Notes under the pieces: generated by a model
What the model saw: only the letters and a program-made list of their open reading frames with translations
Databases searched by the model: none
Told to the model about the DNA's origin: nothing
DNA from: Acidobacteriota bacterium
GTDB taxonomy: Bacteria; Acidobacteriota; Vicinamibacteria; Vicinamibacterales; CAVVIG01
Assembly (NCBI GenBank): GCA_003222555.1
Contig: QHWL01000067.1
Location: forward strand, 12,489-20,633
Length of the DNA stretch: 8,145 nt
Direction: 5' to 3'
Shown: positions 1 to 6,830 of the stretch, one piece after another
Layout of the letters: each line of letters opens with the position of its first letter
Numbering within the stretch: position 1 is the stretch's first letter
Translations under genes and position numbers: made by a program

Positions 1-784
1 ACCTTCCGAACCCGACGCTATTGCCCTTGGCGACGTAGCTGGTGAGGCGATTCGCCGCAGCGGCACCGCCGACCGCCTGAAGATATTTGTCGAGTACCTG
101 ATCGGGGGTAGGCGACCCGGGCGCCCTTGTGAGAAGGTCATCCGGCTCCAAGGTCGGAGTTCCGTACACCGTATCCAGAGTCGGCGTTTGCACGGGGCGA
201 TCGCGGCCGCGATGGCAGGTCCAGCAGGTCACGACCTGCCGCCCGTTGAATTGGTCCTTGTTGATGGCGGCCATCATCCCCACCATCCTGCGCGCGGTCC
301 GTTTTGTCGGGGTGTCGAGCTCCCATTTCACTGTGTCGGTGCCGGCCCCTGTGTGACACTCCGCGCAGCACATGCTGAGAGCGGCCGAAAAAATCCCCAT
401 CGTCTGCATGAATTCGTCGACGGGAAGATTAATGAGCGCTGTGACGTTCTTGAAAACGTCCTGCGACAGCTGGCCTGCCACAGCCTGGCCGGGCACGACC
501 GGAGCGGCCGGAGCCTGGCCGCGTCCAGCCGGCGGAGCCTGGCCGCGTCCTGGCGCAGCCTGGCCGCCTGCCAAAGCGAACGCGTGACCAACAGGGATTG
601 CCGAGCCCGGACTCAGTGCCGTTTTCTCATTTGATTGGCTGAAGGAAACCGGCGATGAGCCTGCCGTAATGGTTCCACTTGCGGCCAACGCGACGCCGAC
701 CAGCCACACCACAGTCATTCCGGCGACAGCAAGAAGGAGTCGCCTCGACCCGAGCTTCGTGTTGTGTCCTTTCCATGCCCTCAT
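1..784 (-). CDS. Reaction-centre-type two-haem cytochrome c, partial (C-terminus outside the window)
   Basis: Exported c-type cytochrome resembling the photosynthetic reaction-centre cytochrome subunit domain (CytoC_RC), which non-phototrophic Acidobacteriota also carry. The reading frame is open for 261 codons from ATG 784 and runs off base 1. An AGGAAGG Shine-Dalgarno sequence lies just upstream of the ATG. Residues 15-35 form a basic-then-hydrophobic signal sequence or anchor. Residues 73-105 are a Gly/Gln/Ala/Pro-rich linker with GRGQAP repeats. The haem domain follows, with C140-A-E-C143-H144 and C187-W-T-C190-H191. M129, 11 residues before the first haem cysteine, is a candidate axial ligand. 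An extra C139 directly precedes the first motif. After the second haem comes an R-G-x-D-R-P stretch, then a PTPDQVLDKYLQAVGG segment that I recognise from the acidobacterial version of this family, which continues into a C-terminal domain not seen here. The likely role is periplasmic electron transfer; the partner is unknown. Confidence in haem binding is high, in the exact role low. Confidence 0.88.
   Translation of the reverse strand, partial: MRAWKGHNTKLGSRRLLLAVAGMTVVWLVGVALAASGTITAGSSPVSFSQSNEKTALSPGSAIPVGHAFALAGGQAAPGRGQAPPAGRGQAPAAPVVPGQAVAGQLSQDVFKNVTALINLPVDEFMQTMGIFSAALSMCCAECHTGAGTDTVKWELDTPTKRTARRMVGMMAAINKDQFNGRQVVTCWTCHRGRDRPVQTPTLDTVYGTPTLEPDDLLTRAPGSPTPDQVLDKYLQAVGGAAAANRLTSYVAKGNSVGFGR
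482..566 (-). repeat. Imperfect tandem repeat encoding a Gln/Ala/Pro linker
   Basis: The 10-mer AGCCTGGCCG (plus strand) occurs at 482-491, 512-521, 536-545 and 557-566. A longer 16-nt match at 511-526 and 535-550 gives a 24-nt period. On the coding strand it reads as repeated GRGQAP-like units, inside the reading frame of the two-haem cytochrome between its membrane anchor and haem domain. Because the 24-nt period is a multiple of three, length changes by slippage would keep the frame. Confidence 0.7.
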
Positions 785-837
785 GTCGTGTCCCTTCCTT
801 AGTTTCTTAGCTCAAACATGACATCGAAATAGGAAAG

Positions 838-856
838 AAGGATGTTGAGCATCCTT
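838..856 (-). promoter_or_regulatory. Hairpin in the leader of the two-haem cytochrome
   Basis: A perfect 7-bp inverted repeat, AAGGATG (838-844) and CATCCTT (850-856), encloses a 5-nt loop. It lies about 55 nt upstream of the start codon at 784, within the predicted leader. On the minus strand it is followed by CTTTCCTATTTC, which is pyrimidine-rich but not a strong U-tract. It could be a weak attenuator or an mRNA-stability element. The function is unproven. Confidence 0.35.
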
Positions 857-954
857 TTGCGTGGGACGACAGCATGAGCCGCAAACGAGCAGGGCGCACA
901 CACCAGCACTGCGGCCACCGGCATCCCGAATCGTTAATCGTACAGTCGGGCGCA

Positions 955-984
955 AATATACACGACGGCCTTGAGGAAGGTCAA
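955..984 (-). promoter_or_regulatory. Sigma70-like promoter for the two-haem cytochrome
   Basis: On the minus strand, TTGACC (984-979) and TATATT (960-955) are separated by 18 nt. Each hexamer matches the sigma70 consensus at 5 of 6 positions. The expected transcription start is near 948, giving a leader of about 160 nt before the ATG at 784. Its presence suggests the two-haem cytochrome can be transcribed independently of the class I cytochrome upstream. Confidence 0.5.
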
Positions 985-1023
985 TATCCGGCAAACGCTG
1001 GAGCGATCCCGTTTTCCCTCTTA

Positions 1024-1449
1024 CTACTTAGCGTGCTTGGCCAGGTCACGGAGAAAGTTGACGGTGTTCCAGATGTCTTCGTCGCTCAGTTTCTCGCCCC
1101 ATGGTTTCATGATCATGGGTTTGGGTCCGATCCCTTCCTCGATACTCTTGAAGATCTCCGCGTCGGTGCCGCCGTGTTTCCATTTGCCGGCGGCCAGGTT
1201 GGCCGGGGTCGAACCCTTGGGCGCGGACGCCCCGTCGCCTTTGCCCTGCAGCCCGTGACAACCGGCGCAGTTCTTGGCATAGATGGCCCTGCCGGCCTTG
1301 ATCGAATCGGGGGACGTCGGAATGGGGTTCTTTTGGACCTGGGGCCCAGCCGCCTCCAGCGAGAGCGCGGTGAACGACGCGGCCGCGGCCGCAAGACAGA
1401 AACCTGCTAAAGCCAGCACAACACACAGGATGGACGCACGACGTATCAT
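1024..1449 (-). CDS. Exported class I cytochrome c, one haem
   Basis: Small soluble periplasmic electron carrier of 141 residues. I chose ATG 1449 over upstream in-frame ATGs at 1488 and 1467: it has an AGAGG Shine-Dalgarno sequence 8 nt upstream, gives a compact signal peptide (MIRRASILCV, hydrophobic to about residue 24), and lies downstream of a plausible promoter that overlaps the 1488 start. The mature protein has the haem motif C61-A-G-C64-H65 followed by GLQGKGDG, as in the cytochrome_CBB3/class I fold. The likely distal Met ligand is M114 in PMIMKPWG, and the C-terminal helix LSDEDIWNTVNFLRDL is typical of the family. There is one haem and no fused domain. It lies directly upstream of the two-haem cytochrome on the same strand, so the two may exchange electrons. 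The actual donor and acceptor cannot be read from the sequence. Confidence 0.93.
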   Translation of the reverse strand: MIRRASILCVVLALAGFCLAAAAASFTALSLEAAGPQVQKNPIPTSPDSIKAGRAIYAKNCAGCHGLQGKGDGASAPKGSTPANLAAGKWKHGGTDAEIFKSIEEGIGPKPMIMKPWGEKLSDEDIWNTVNFLRDLAKHAK

Positions 1450-1486
1450 GGACTCGGCCTCTTTCATGTTCGTGTTTGATGCATCC

Positions 1487-1515
1487 AATGTACCGTAGCG
1501 CCCCGGATTTTACAA
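1487..1515 (-). promoter_or_regulatory. Possible sigma70-like promoter for the class I cytochrome
   Basis: On the minus strand, TTGTAA (1515-1510) and TACATT (1492-1487) are separated by 17 nt. Each matches the consensus at 4 of 6 positions. The expected start near 1480 leaves a leader of about 30 nt before ATG 1449. The site lies in the 92-nt gap after the ABC permease, so the cytochrome need not be co-transcribed with the exporter. Evidence is modest. Confidence 0.3.
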
Positions 1516-1541
1516 GATCACGCACTTTGGCCTATTCACGC

Positions 1542-2288
1542 TCAGACTTGCATGCGCGAGAACAGGTAGCTGCCCACCGCGAGCAGCGCGGCGACAAACA
1601 CTCCGAGGACACTGACGTCAACGACGAGGCTGAAGTGCGGCGCGCCGATGAGCGCTCCCCGAATGCCGTCGACGCCGTACGATAACGGATCGATGCGCGC
1701 CACGAGCCCAATCGCGCGCGGTAAACCCGCCAGCGGAAAGAGGGCGCCGGACAGGAAGAAGAGCGGCATGACGAGCAGATTCATGATCAACTGAAACCCC
1801 TGCATGTCCTCGAGAACGGCGGCCACCGCCGTGCCGAGCGCCGTGAAGAGGACCGCGGTGAGGAACATCATGACGACCGCCAGGGGAAGCTGGACGACGT
1901 GCGTGGGCCGGAATCCGACACCGAGCGTCAGCAGAAACACAATCGTGCCTTGCAGCGTCGCCACGGTCGCTCCTCCAAGCGTCCGCCCGAGCATCACTTG
2001 CAGACGAGGCACCGGGGCGACCAGCGTCTCCTTGAGAAAGCCAAACTGCCGATCCCAGAGCACCTCGATTCCGCTGAACATCGCGGTGAACAGAATTCCC
2101 ATCGCGATGACGCCCGGCGCGAGAAACTGGATGTAGTTGCCGCCGCCGGCCCGGGCGTAAATAGGTCCAAATCCGAACCCGAGCGCCACTAGAAACAAGA
2201 GCGGCTGAGCGAGGGAGCCGACGATGCGCGATCGCGAACGGACGTAGCGCTTCAGCTGTCGCAGCCACAGGATGTACACGACCTCCAC
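1542..2288 (-). CDS. ABC-2 type exporter permease (DrrB/NodJ-like)
   Basis: Membrane half of an ABC exporter, 248 residues, the usual length for this family. It starts at GTG 2288, 2 nt after the stop of the ATPase gene, with GGGGA 8 nt upstream inside the end of that gene. Six hydrophobic segments are visible at about residues 22-42, 56-77, 104-124, 132-159, 165-188 and 222-243. Two family landmarks are present: the cytoplasmic loop WDRQFGFLKETLVAPVPR (residues 78-95), which contacts the ATPase, and DPLSYGVDGIRG near the C-terminus (200-211). The family exports antibiotics, lipids or polysaccharides; the substrate here cannot be read. The tight spacing implies translational coupling with the ATPase and a 2+2 transporter. 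I see no truncation. Confidence 0.93.
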   Translation of the reverse strand: MEVVYILWLRQLKRYVRSRSRIVGSLAQPLLFLVALGFGFGPIYARAGGGNYIQFLAPGVIAMGILFTAMFSGIEVLWDRQFGFLKETLVAPVPRLQVMLGRTLGGATVATLQGTIVFLLTLGVGFRPTHVVQLPLAVVMMFLTAVLFTALGTAVAAVLEDMQGFQLIMNLLVMPLFFLSGALFPLAGLPRAIGLVARIDPLSYGVDGIRGALIGAPHFSLVVDVSVLGVFVAALLAVGSYLFSRMQV

Positions 2289-2290
2289 GA

Positions 2291-3085
2291 TCAGCGTCCC
2301 CGCCAGAGACGGCCCTGCATCCGCAGTTGATCGAGACTCGTGGCGCCTTCCTCGCGAATCGTCTTCCCGGTCAGCGCCAGGAACGCTTCTTCGAGTGACT
2401 GCGTGTTGGTCTGACGTTTCAGCTCGCCGGGCGACCCCTGCGCCACGATTCGCCCGTGATCGATCACCGCGATCCGCTGCGCGATGCGTTCGGCTTCATC
2501 CATGTAGTGTGTCGTGAAGAACACGGTGGTGTGCTCGCGGGCGTTCAGATCTTTGAGGTAGCTCCACATATGGTTGCGCGTTTGCGGATCGAGGCCCAGC
2601 GTCGGCTCGTCGAGGAAGAGAATCGATGGATGGTGGAGCAGGCCGCGCGCGATTTCGAGCCGCCGCTTCATGCCTCCCGAGAACTCCTTGACCAGGCTGG
2701 TCCGGCGATCCCACAACTCGAGAAATGTGAGGAGCTCCTCGATCCGGCTCCGGCGGCTTGCACGTGGCACGTGGTAGAGGACGCCGTGCAGCTCCATGTT
2801 CTCGTACGCGGTCAGCTCGGTGTCGAGACTCGGGTCTTGAAAGATGATGCCGAACGTGCGGCGGACGGCGGCGGATTCGCGCCACGGATCGTGCCCGGCG
2901 ACCTCCATGCGTCCGCTCGTGGGCGTGAGCAGCGTCGTCAGCAACTTGATCGTGGTCGACTTGCCGGCGCCGTTCGGTCCCAGAAACGCAAAGATCTCAC
3001 CGCGCTCCACGGCGAAGCTGACGTGGTCGACTGCCGTGACCTCCCCAAACTTCTTCGTGAGCTCCTCGGTACTGATGATGCTCAT
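2291..3085 (-). CDS. ABC exporter ATP-binding protein (DrrA-like)
   Basis: Cytoplasmic ATPase subunit of 264 residues that powers the permease encoded immediately downstream. All catalytic motifs are intact: Walker [10 protein letters not shown] (36-44), Q-loop Q83, signature FSGGMKRR (135-142), Walker B ILFLDE (155-160), D-loop GLDP (164-167) and H-loop H193 in TTHYMDEAE. The C-terminal tail ending [11 protein letters not shown] fits the daunorubicin-resistance-type exporter ATPases. The start at ATG 3085 gives the expected N-terminus, [14 protein letters not shown]. The only Shine-Dalgarno-like run (AAAGGAG) lies just 1 nt from it, closer than usual. A TATACT -10-like hexamer is at 3164-3159 without a good -35. 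The substrate is unknown, although antibiotics or lipids are typical. No resistance or biosynthesis genes are visible nearby. Confidence 0.95.
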   Translation of the reverse strand: MSIISTEELTKKFGEVTAVDHVSFAVERGEIFAFLGPNGAGKSTTIKLLTTLLTPTSGRMEVAGHDPWRESAAVRRTFGIIFQDPSLDTELTAYENMELHGVLYHVPRASRRSRIEELLTFLELWDRRTSLVKEFSGGMKRRLEIARGLLHHPSILFLDEPTLGLDPQTRNHMWSYLKDLNAREHTTVFFTTHYMDEAERIAQRIAVIDHGRIVAQGSPGELKRQTNTQSLEEAFLALTGKTIREEGATSLDQLRMQGRLWRGR

Positions 3086-3091
3086 GCTCCT

Positions 3092-3181
3092 TTGCTGCTC
3101 ACAGTTCTGGGCCTGGCGATGCCCGCCTACGGGCTAGAGCCCGGCGACGCCCCCGTTCAGTATACGGTCACATCCTGGCGC
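3092..3181 (+). pseudogene. Probable N-terminal relic of a propeller-type sensor protein
   Basis: This 30-codon stretch reads as the end of a signal peptide ([14 protein letters not shown]) followed by [16 protein letters not shown]. That resembles the mature N-terminus of large 'two-component regulator propeller' sensor proteins, which commonly begin with a Q-Y-x-x-x-x-W motif leading into E-D-G-L-P. The expected continuation is absent: after TSWR the frame reads unrelated sequence and stops at 3251-3253. There is no convincing start codon; only TTG at 3092 is available, and the upstream part lies within the start of the divergent ABC ATPase gene. I take it as a leftover from deletion. The match is short and from memory, so this is moderate to low confidence. 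Confidence 0.4.
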
Positions 3182-3189
3182 GGAGCTTC

Positions 3190-3434
3190 GCACCCGGTCT
3201 CATCGTGCTCGAACTGCGTCAACTGGGGCGAACGCCGATCATCATGTTGACGGCCCGTGGCGAGAGAGCCGACAAGCTTCGGGGCTTGAAGCTTGGCGCA
3301 GACGACTACATCACAAAACCGACTACGCGATCGCCCGCTTGCGGAAGAAGCTCGAACCCGAGCCACACCACCCGAGATTCATCCACAGCGTCCGTAGTGA
3401 AGGGTACCGCCTGACGCCAGACCTCGCGCTGTAG
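3190..3434 (+). pseudogene. Internally deleted OmpR-family response regulator relic
   Basis: Two frames carry pieces of one response-regulator family. The first (3190 to about 3321) reads [18 protein letters not shown] and then [26 protein letters not shown]. This is the second half of a receiver domain with the conserved Thr and Lys, but the phospho-acceptor Asp and the loop and helix after it are missing, since IVL joins directly to ELRQ. The second (from about 3324, a different frame, stop TAG at 3432-3434) reads [17 protein letters not shown] and then [19 protein letters not shown]. This is the recognition helix and wing of a winged-helix OmpR-type effector domain. The roughly 90 to 100 residues normally between them are absent. 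No start codon with a ribosome site is visible. It cannot make a functional regulator. Confidence 0.8.
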
Positions 3435-3634
3435 CCAGCCACCGTCGGCTGCCTGGACGCGCGGTTCTCAAAACCCATCCTGCGACAAATTGCGACACTC
3501 GACCATGGATTCGGGGGTATATTGGCCGCACCGGTCGTCTTTCTGCCGTCGGCGGGTACGCGCAGGCGTCGGTTGTCGGCATTTGAGGCATCGGGCGGAG
3601 TCCGGCCGGACGAAATTCCTAAAGGAGCGAAACA
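3435..3634 (+). promoter_or_regulatory. Upstream region of the TonB-dependent receptor
   Basis: The region has no gene. It contains a TATATT -10-like hexamer at 3518-3523 without a properly spaced -35, and a perfect 12-nt palindrome (GTCCGGCCGGAC, 3600-3611) just before the ribosome site. The ribosome site itself is AAAGGAG at 3621-3627, 7 nt before ATG 3635, and this decides the receptor start. The palindrome could be an operator, but its GC-rich composition makes chance occurrence plausible. Confidence 0.4.
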
Positions 3635-6600
3635 ATGGTTGCTCGGTTCGTGCGTCTCGCCATCGTGTCGGGTTTCCTACTCGTACCGGCCGCCGCGTGG
3701 GCGCAGCAGGCCAGTGCCTCAATCGCAGGAGTGGTGAAAGACACCTCGGGTGCGGTGATGCCTGGCGTGACGGTGGAAGCCGCCAGCCCCGCCTTGCTCG
3801 AGAAGGTCCGCAGCGTCGTGACCGACGCCCAGGGGCAGTACAAGATCGTGGATCTGCGGCCCGGCAACTACACTGTCACCTTCAGTGTGCCCGGCTTCAG
3901 CACGGTCAAGCGGGAAGGCGTCGAGTTGACGACGTCGTTCACCGCCAACGTCAATGCCGACCTGAAAGTGGGGGCGGTCGAGGAGACGGTCACCGTGTCC
4001 GGGGCGGCTCCCCTCGTCGACACTCAGAACGTCAATCAACAGACGTCGGTCGGGCGCGGCACATTGAACGTCCTTCCGACGACACAACGAGTCGGCCAGT
4101 ACGCCATGTTCATCCCGGCGGCCGTCTATGCCAATCCCACGTTCCAGGATGTCGGGGGCAACAATGGTGAGGGCGGACAGTTCTCGGTTCACGGCCAACG
4201 CCCCGGCGACACGGGCTACAACTTCGAGGGGATGAACCAGAACATGTACGGTGGAGACGTCTACAGTTACAACGCACAGATGGTCCAAGAAGTCGTGGTT
4301 GAAACCGGCGGGACGTCGGCCGAAGCGTTGTCGGGCGGCCCTCAATTGAACATCATCGGCAAGGACGGCGGCAACATCTTCTCGGGGAGTTACAGTACCA
4401 CCCTGACCGGACCGAGTCTGGCGAGCGACAACCTGACGGACAAGCTCCGAGCTCGCGGCCTGCTGAACGGCATCTCGATCAAACAGTTCCGCGATCACGG
4501 CGGGGCGCTCGGCGGCCCCATCAAGCGGGACACGCTCTGGTTCTTCACCGCCCATCGGTTCTGGGAATCGTCCAAGTACATTCAGGGCAGCTACTACAAC
4601 AAACTTCAGGGGACGTTGTTCTACGCGCCCGATCTGAATCGTGTCACCTACACGGACTTCTACTACCACGACAACAATTTGCGCTTGACCTGGCAGGCCG
4701 CCCCTAAGCACAAGATCGTGGCGTATTACTCCATTCAAAACAACTGCAACTGTCCGTTCGCGTTGAGTGGCAACGGCGGTGTGAATCCGATCAAAGGAGC
4801 GCCCGAATCCCGGCCCCGCCACGTCTTCAACCCGCAGTACAACGCGGTCGTGAGTTGGAGCAATCCGGCCACCAATCGCCTGTTGTTCGAGGGGAACTTG
4901 TCATTGCAGGGGAACAAGGAGCATACCGAGCTGATGCCGGACGTGGGGCCCAACGACATCTCGGTGACCGATCTGGGCCTGAACCTCCAATATGGTTCCC
5001 TCGCTGGCTCGAATACGGGGACAAATAACTGGAACGGGTCCCACCAGCGGCGGTTTGCCACGATGATCACAAGCCGCTTGGCGGCGTCCTATGTCACCGG
5101 GACGCATAACTTCAAAATCGGCTTCAACTACCAACGATGGAACGAGGGCCTGGAAGGGGCGTACACGGACCCCAACGCCATCCACGGCGCCATCTCCTAT
5201 ACCTTCCGCAACCAGGTGCCCACCGCGGTGGTCATCTGGGCAGAGCCGTTCGGGCTGGTCGAGCACACGAGCAAAATCGGAGTGTTCGCGCAGGACCTCG
5301 GAAACTGACGCTCAACCTTGGTCTGCGGTACGACGCCTTCAACGGCCAAATCCCCGCACATCACCTGCCGGCGGGCATCTATGTGCCCGCACGCGACTTC
5401 CCGGCGGTGAGCGACGCGCCCGACTGGAAGAATCTCAATCTGCGGCTAGGCGCTTCCTACAACCTGTTTGGCGATGGCCGGACGGCGCTGAAAGCGTCGC
5501 TGGGTCGGTATGTGCCGTACACCATCGCCGCGTCCAACAATCCCGCCGCGAATCAGGCTGTCACCACCGGGCGAACGTGGAACGATGCCGACGGGAATTA
5601 TGTGCCCAACTGCGACTTGACGAACCCGAATGCCAACGGCGAGTGCGGAGCCTGGTCGGACCGGACCTTTGGTCAGCTTCGAGCCGGGACGCGCTTCGCG
5701 GACGATGCGCTCAGCGGCTTCAATAAACAGTTCGCGAATTGGCAAGGGTCGGTGTCGATTCAGCAGCAGCTTCGGCAGGGGATGGCGCTCAATGTGGGCT
5801 ATTTCCGCACCTGGTACCGCAACTTCCTCGTTACCAAGAACGCGGCGGTGACGCCTGCGGATTTCGATTCCTACTGCCTCACCGTGCCGAGCGACAGCCG
5901 TCTCTCGAATAGCGGTCAGCAACTGTGCGGCTTCTACGACGTCAAGCCGCAGCTGTTCGGCGTGGTCGATAACGTCCGCACGCTGGCGTCAAACTATGGG
6001 AAACGGACTGAGGTTTACAACGGCGTCGATGTGAGCTTGACCATGCGCCCCACGCAGGAGACGCAGTTCTCGGGAGGCTTGAGCATCGGGCGAACGGTCA
6101 CGGACGCTTGCGATCTGATCGCGAAGGTGCCCGAAGCCCTGTTTGGTCTGGACCCGGCCGCCAATACCGGCCCTGGCACACTGACTTCGGGGACACCGGG
6201 CTCGTGGAGCCCCGTTCAGAATTGCCACATCGTACGCCCGTGGTCGGCCGCGACGCAGGCGAAGTTCCTGGCGGTGTTCCCGCTGCCGTGGGGTTTCTCG
6301 GCGAGCGCAGTCTATCAGAATATACCTGGCATCCCGGTCACAGCGACCGACCCGGCCACCAATTCGCAGATCCGTCCGTCGCTCGGCCGAGACCTGGCGT
6401 CGTGCCGGGGGGCCGCGGTTTGCAACGCCACGGTCAACCTCGAGTTGTTGAATCCTGCCTCGGCTTTTGAGGATCGTCTTCAGCAAGTGGACCTTCGCCT
6501 CAGCCGGCGATTCCAGGTCAGGCGATTCCGCGTGCGAGGGAGCCTCGATGTCGCGAACCTGTTCAATGCCAGTAGTGTCCTGGCCGAGAACGCGGGGTAC

Positions 6601-6675
6601 GGGTCCCAGTGGCTGGTGCCGTACGAAACCCTCGGCGGACGCTTGTTCAGGGTCAATGCGCAAGTCGAATTCTAG
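3635..6675 (+). pseudogene. TonB-dependent receptor with carboxypeptidase-regulatory-like domain, frameshifted
   Basis: Outer-membrane receptor for energy-dependent uptake of a large ligand, of the Oar-like type abundant in Acidobacteriota. The N-terminal part (3635-5308, 557 codons) has a signal peptide ending AWA at residue 23, an Ig-like CarboxypepD_reg domain at about 27-110, a plug at about 130-255 (with GGPQLNIIGKDGGNIFSGS) and the first half of the barrel. It runs KIGVFAQD and then stops at TGA 5306-5308. The rest continues without interruption in the -1 frame from CGG 5299 to TAG 6675, reading RKLTLNLGLRYDAFNG and ending in VEF, with the terminal Phe expected of barrel proteins. The conserved QW segment usual after AQD is missing, which fits loss of about 10 nt. 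Joined, the protein would be about 1,016 residues, a normal length. Several paired cysteines in probable surface loops suggest disulfides. The ligand is unknown. The defect could be a recent mutation or an assembly error. Confidence 0.87.
5294..5308 (+). other. Frameshift junction in the TonB-dependent receptor
   Basis: Frame 2 reads GAC CTC GGA AAC TGA. Frame 1 reads CGG AAA CTG ACG from 5299, continuing the barrel. Only CT separates GAC (5294-5296) from CGG. Family members usually have a Gln-Trp-containing tetrapeptide there, so a 10-nt deletion restores both the length and the frame logic. No X-XXY-YYZ slippery heptamer is present, which argues against programmed frameshifting. Confidence 0.8.
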
Positions 6676-6692
6676 GCAGGGCGAGACAGGAT

Positions 6693-6830
6693 GTGAGCGC
6701 TTGCGGCCACGTCGAGCCGAGGCCAAGCGAAGCCGAGGCGAGATGTCAGCGCCAGTTCGCGCTGGGGGGGCGGGGTCCCCAACGCGGCAGCCGCGTTGGG
6801 GTGCCGGATGGGGCCCCAGCGCCAGTAATA
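6693..6830. repeat. Direct repeat, unit 1 (138 nt, with an inserted hairpin)
   Basis: The first 76 nt (6693-6768) match 6831-6906 with two differences (6701 T versus C; 6752 C versus T). The last 21 nt (6810-6830, ending CCAGCGCCAGTAATA) match 6908-6928 with one difference. Between these parts, unit 1 has about 40 extra nt containing a perfect 11-bp hairpin (6777-6801). The core also has an internal 8-nt duplication, GCCGAGGC. The family is not one I can name; it resembles short intergenic repeats scattered in acidobacterial genomes. Confidence 0.85.
6777..6801. terminator. Perfect 11-bp hairpin inside repeat unit 1
   Basis: CCCCAACGCGG (6777-6787) and CCGCGTTGGGG (6791-6801) pair perfectly around a CAG loop. 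The flanks GCGCTGGGG (6759-6767) and CCCCAGCGC (6814-6822) form an outer 9-bp stem around it. This very stable structure lies about 100 nt after the receptor stop. No U-tract follows, so it is not a classical intrinsic terminator on either strand. It may act as a bidirectional block or an mRNA-stabilising structure, or may simply belong to the repeat element. Confidence 0.4.

Larger units (their letters stand above)
785..1023. other. Intergenic region between the two cytochrome genes
   Basis: No convincing gene lies here; a 60-codon minus-strand frame (994-812) has no family resemblance and only arises by chance. The region holds a sigma70-like promoter for the two-haem cytochrome (955-984), that gene's long leader, and a hairpin at 838-856. 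A weak interrupted stem (AAACG at 993-997 with CGTTT at 1010-1014, enclosing GGA/TCC) lies just past the class I cytochrome stop codon. It could contribute to termination but has no proper U-run on the minus strand. Confidence 0.6.

Noticed and set aside
1..784. Evidence that the organism is phototrophic
   Set aside because: The reaction-centre-type cytochrome domain also occurs in non-phototrophic Acidobacteriota, and no reaction-centre or pigment gene is in the window.
812..994. A 60-codon minus-strand frame upstream of the two-haem cytochrome
   Set aside because: It starts upstream of the predicted transcript start, has no ribosome site, and shows no signal peptide or family pattern.
1450..1488. 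Longer start for the class I cytochrome at ATG 1488
   Set aside because: It would place a hydrophilic extension before a perfectly formed signal peptide, lacks a Shine-Dalgarno sequence, and overlaps the likely -10 element.
2456..3250. A 264-codon plus-strand frame antisense to the ABC ATPase
   Set aside because: The ATPase on the minus strand has every catalytic motif. Only the last part of this frame (from about 3092) carries meaningful sequence, and it is listed as a sensor relic.
3719..4822. A 367-codon open frame on the minus strand inside the receptor
   Set aside because: The opposite strand encodes a clear receptor with signal peptide, regulatory domain and plug. The antisense translation shows no recognisable domain.
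5291..5310. Programmed -1 ribosomal frameshifting in the receptor
   Set aside because: The junction has no slippery heptamer, a -1 shift there would still lack the conserved Gln-Trp segment, and receptors of this family are not known to me to be recoded. Deletion or assembly error is simpler.
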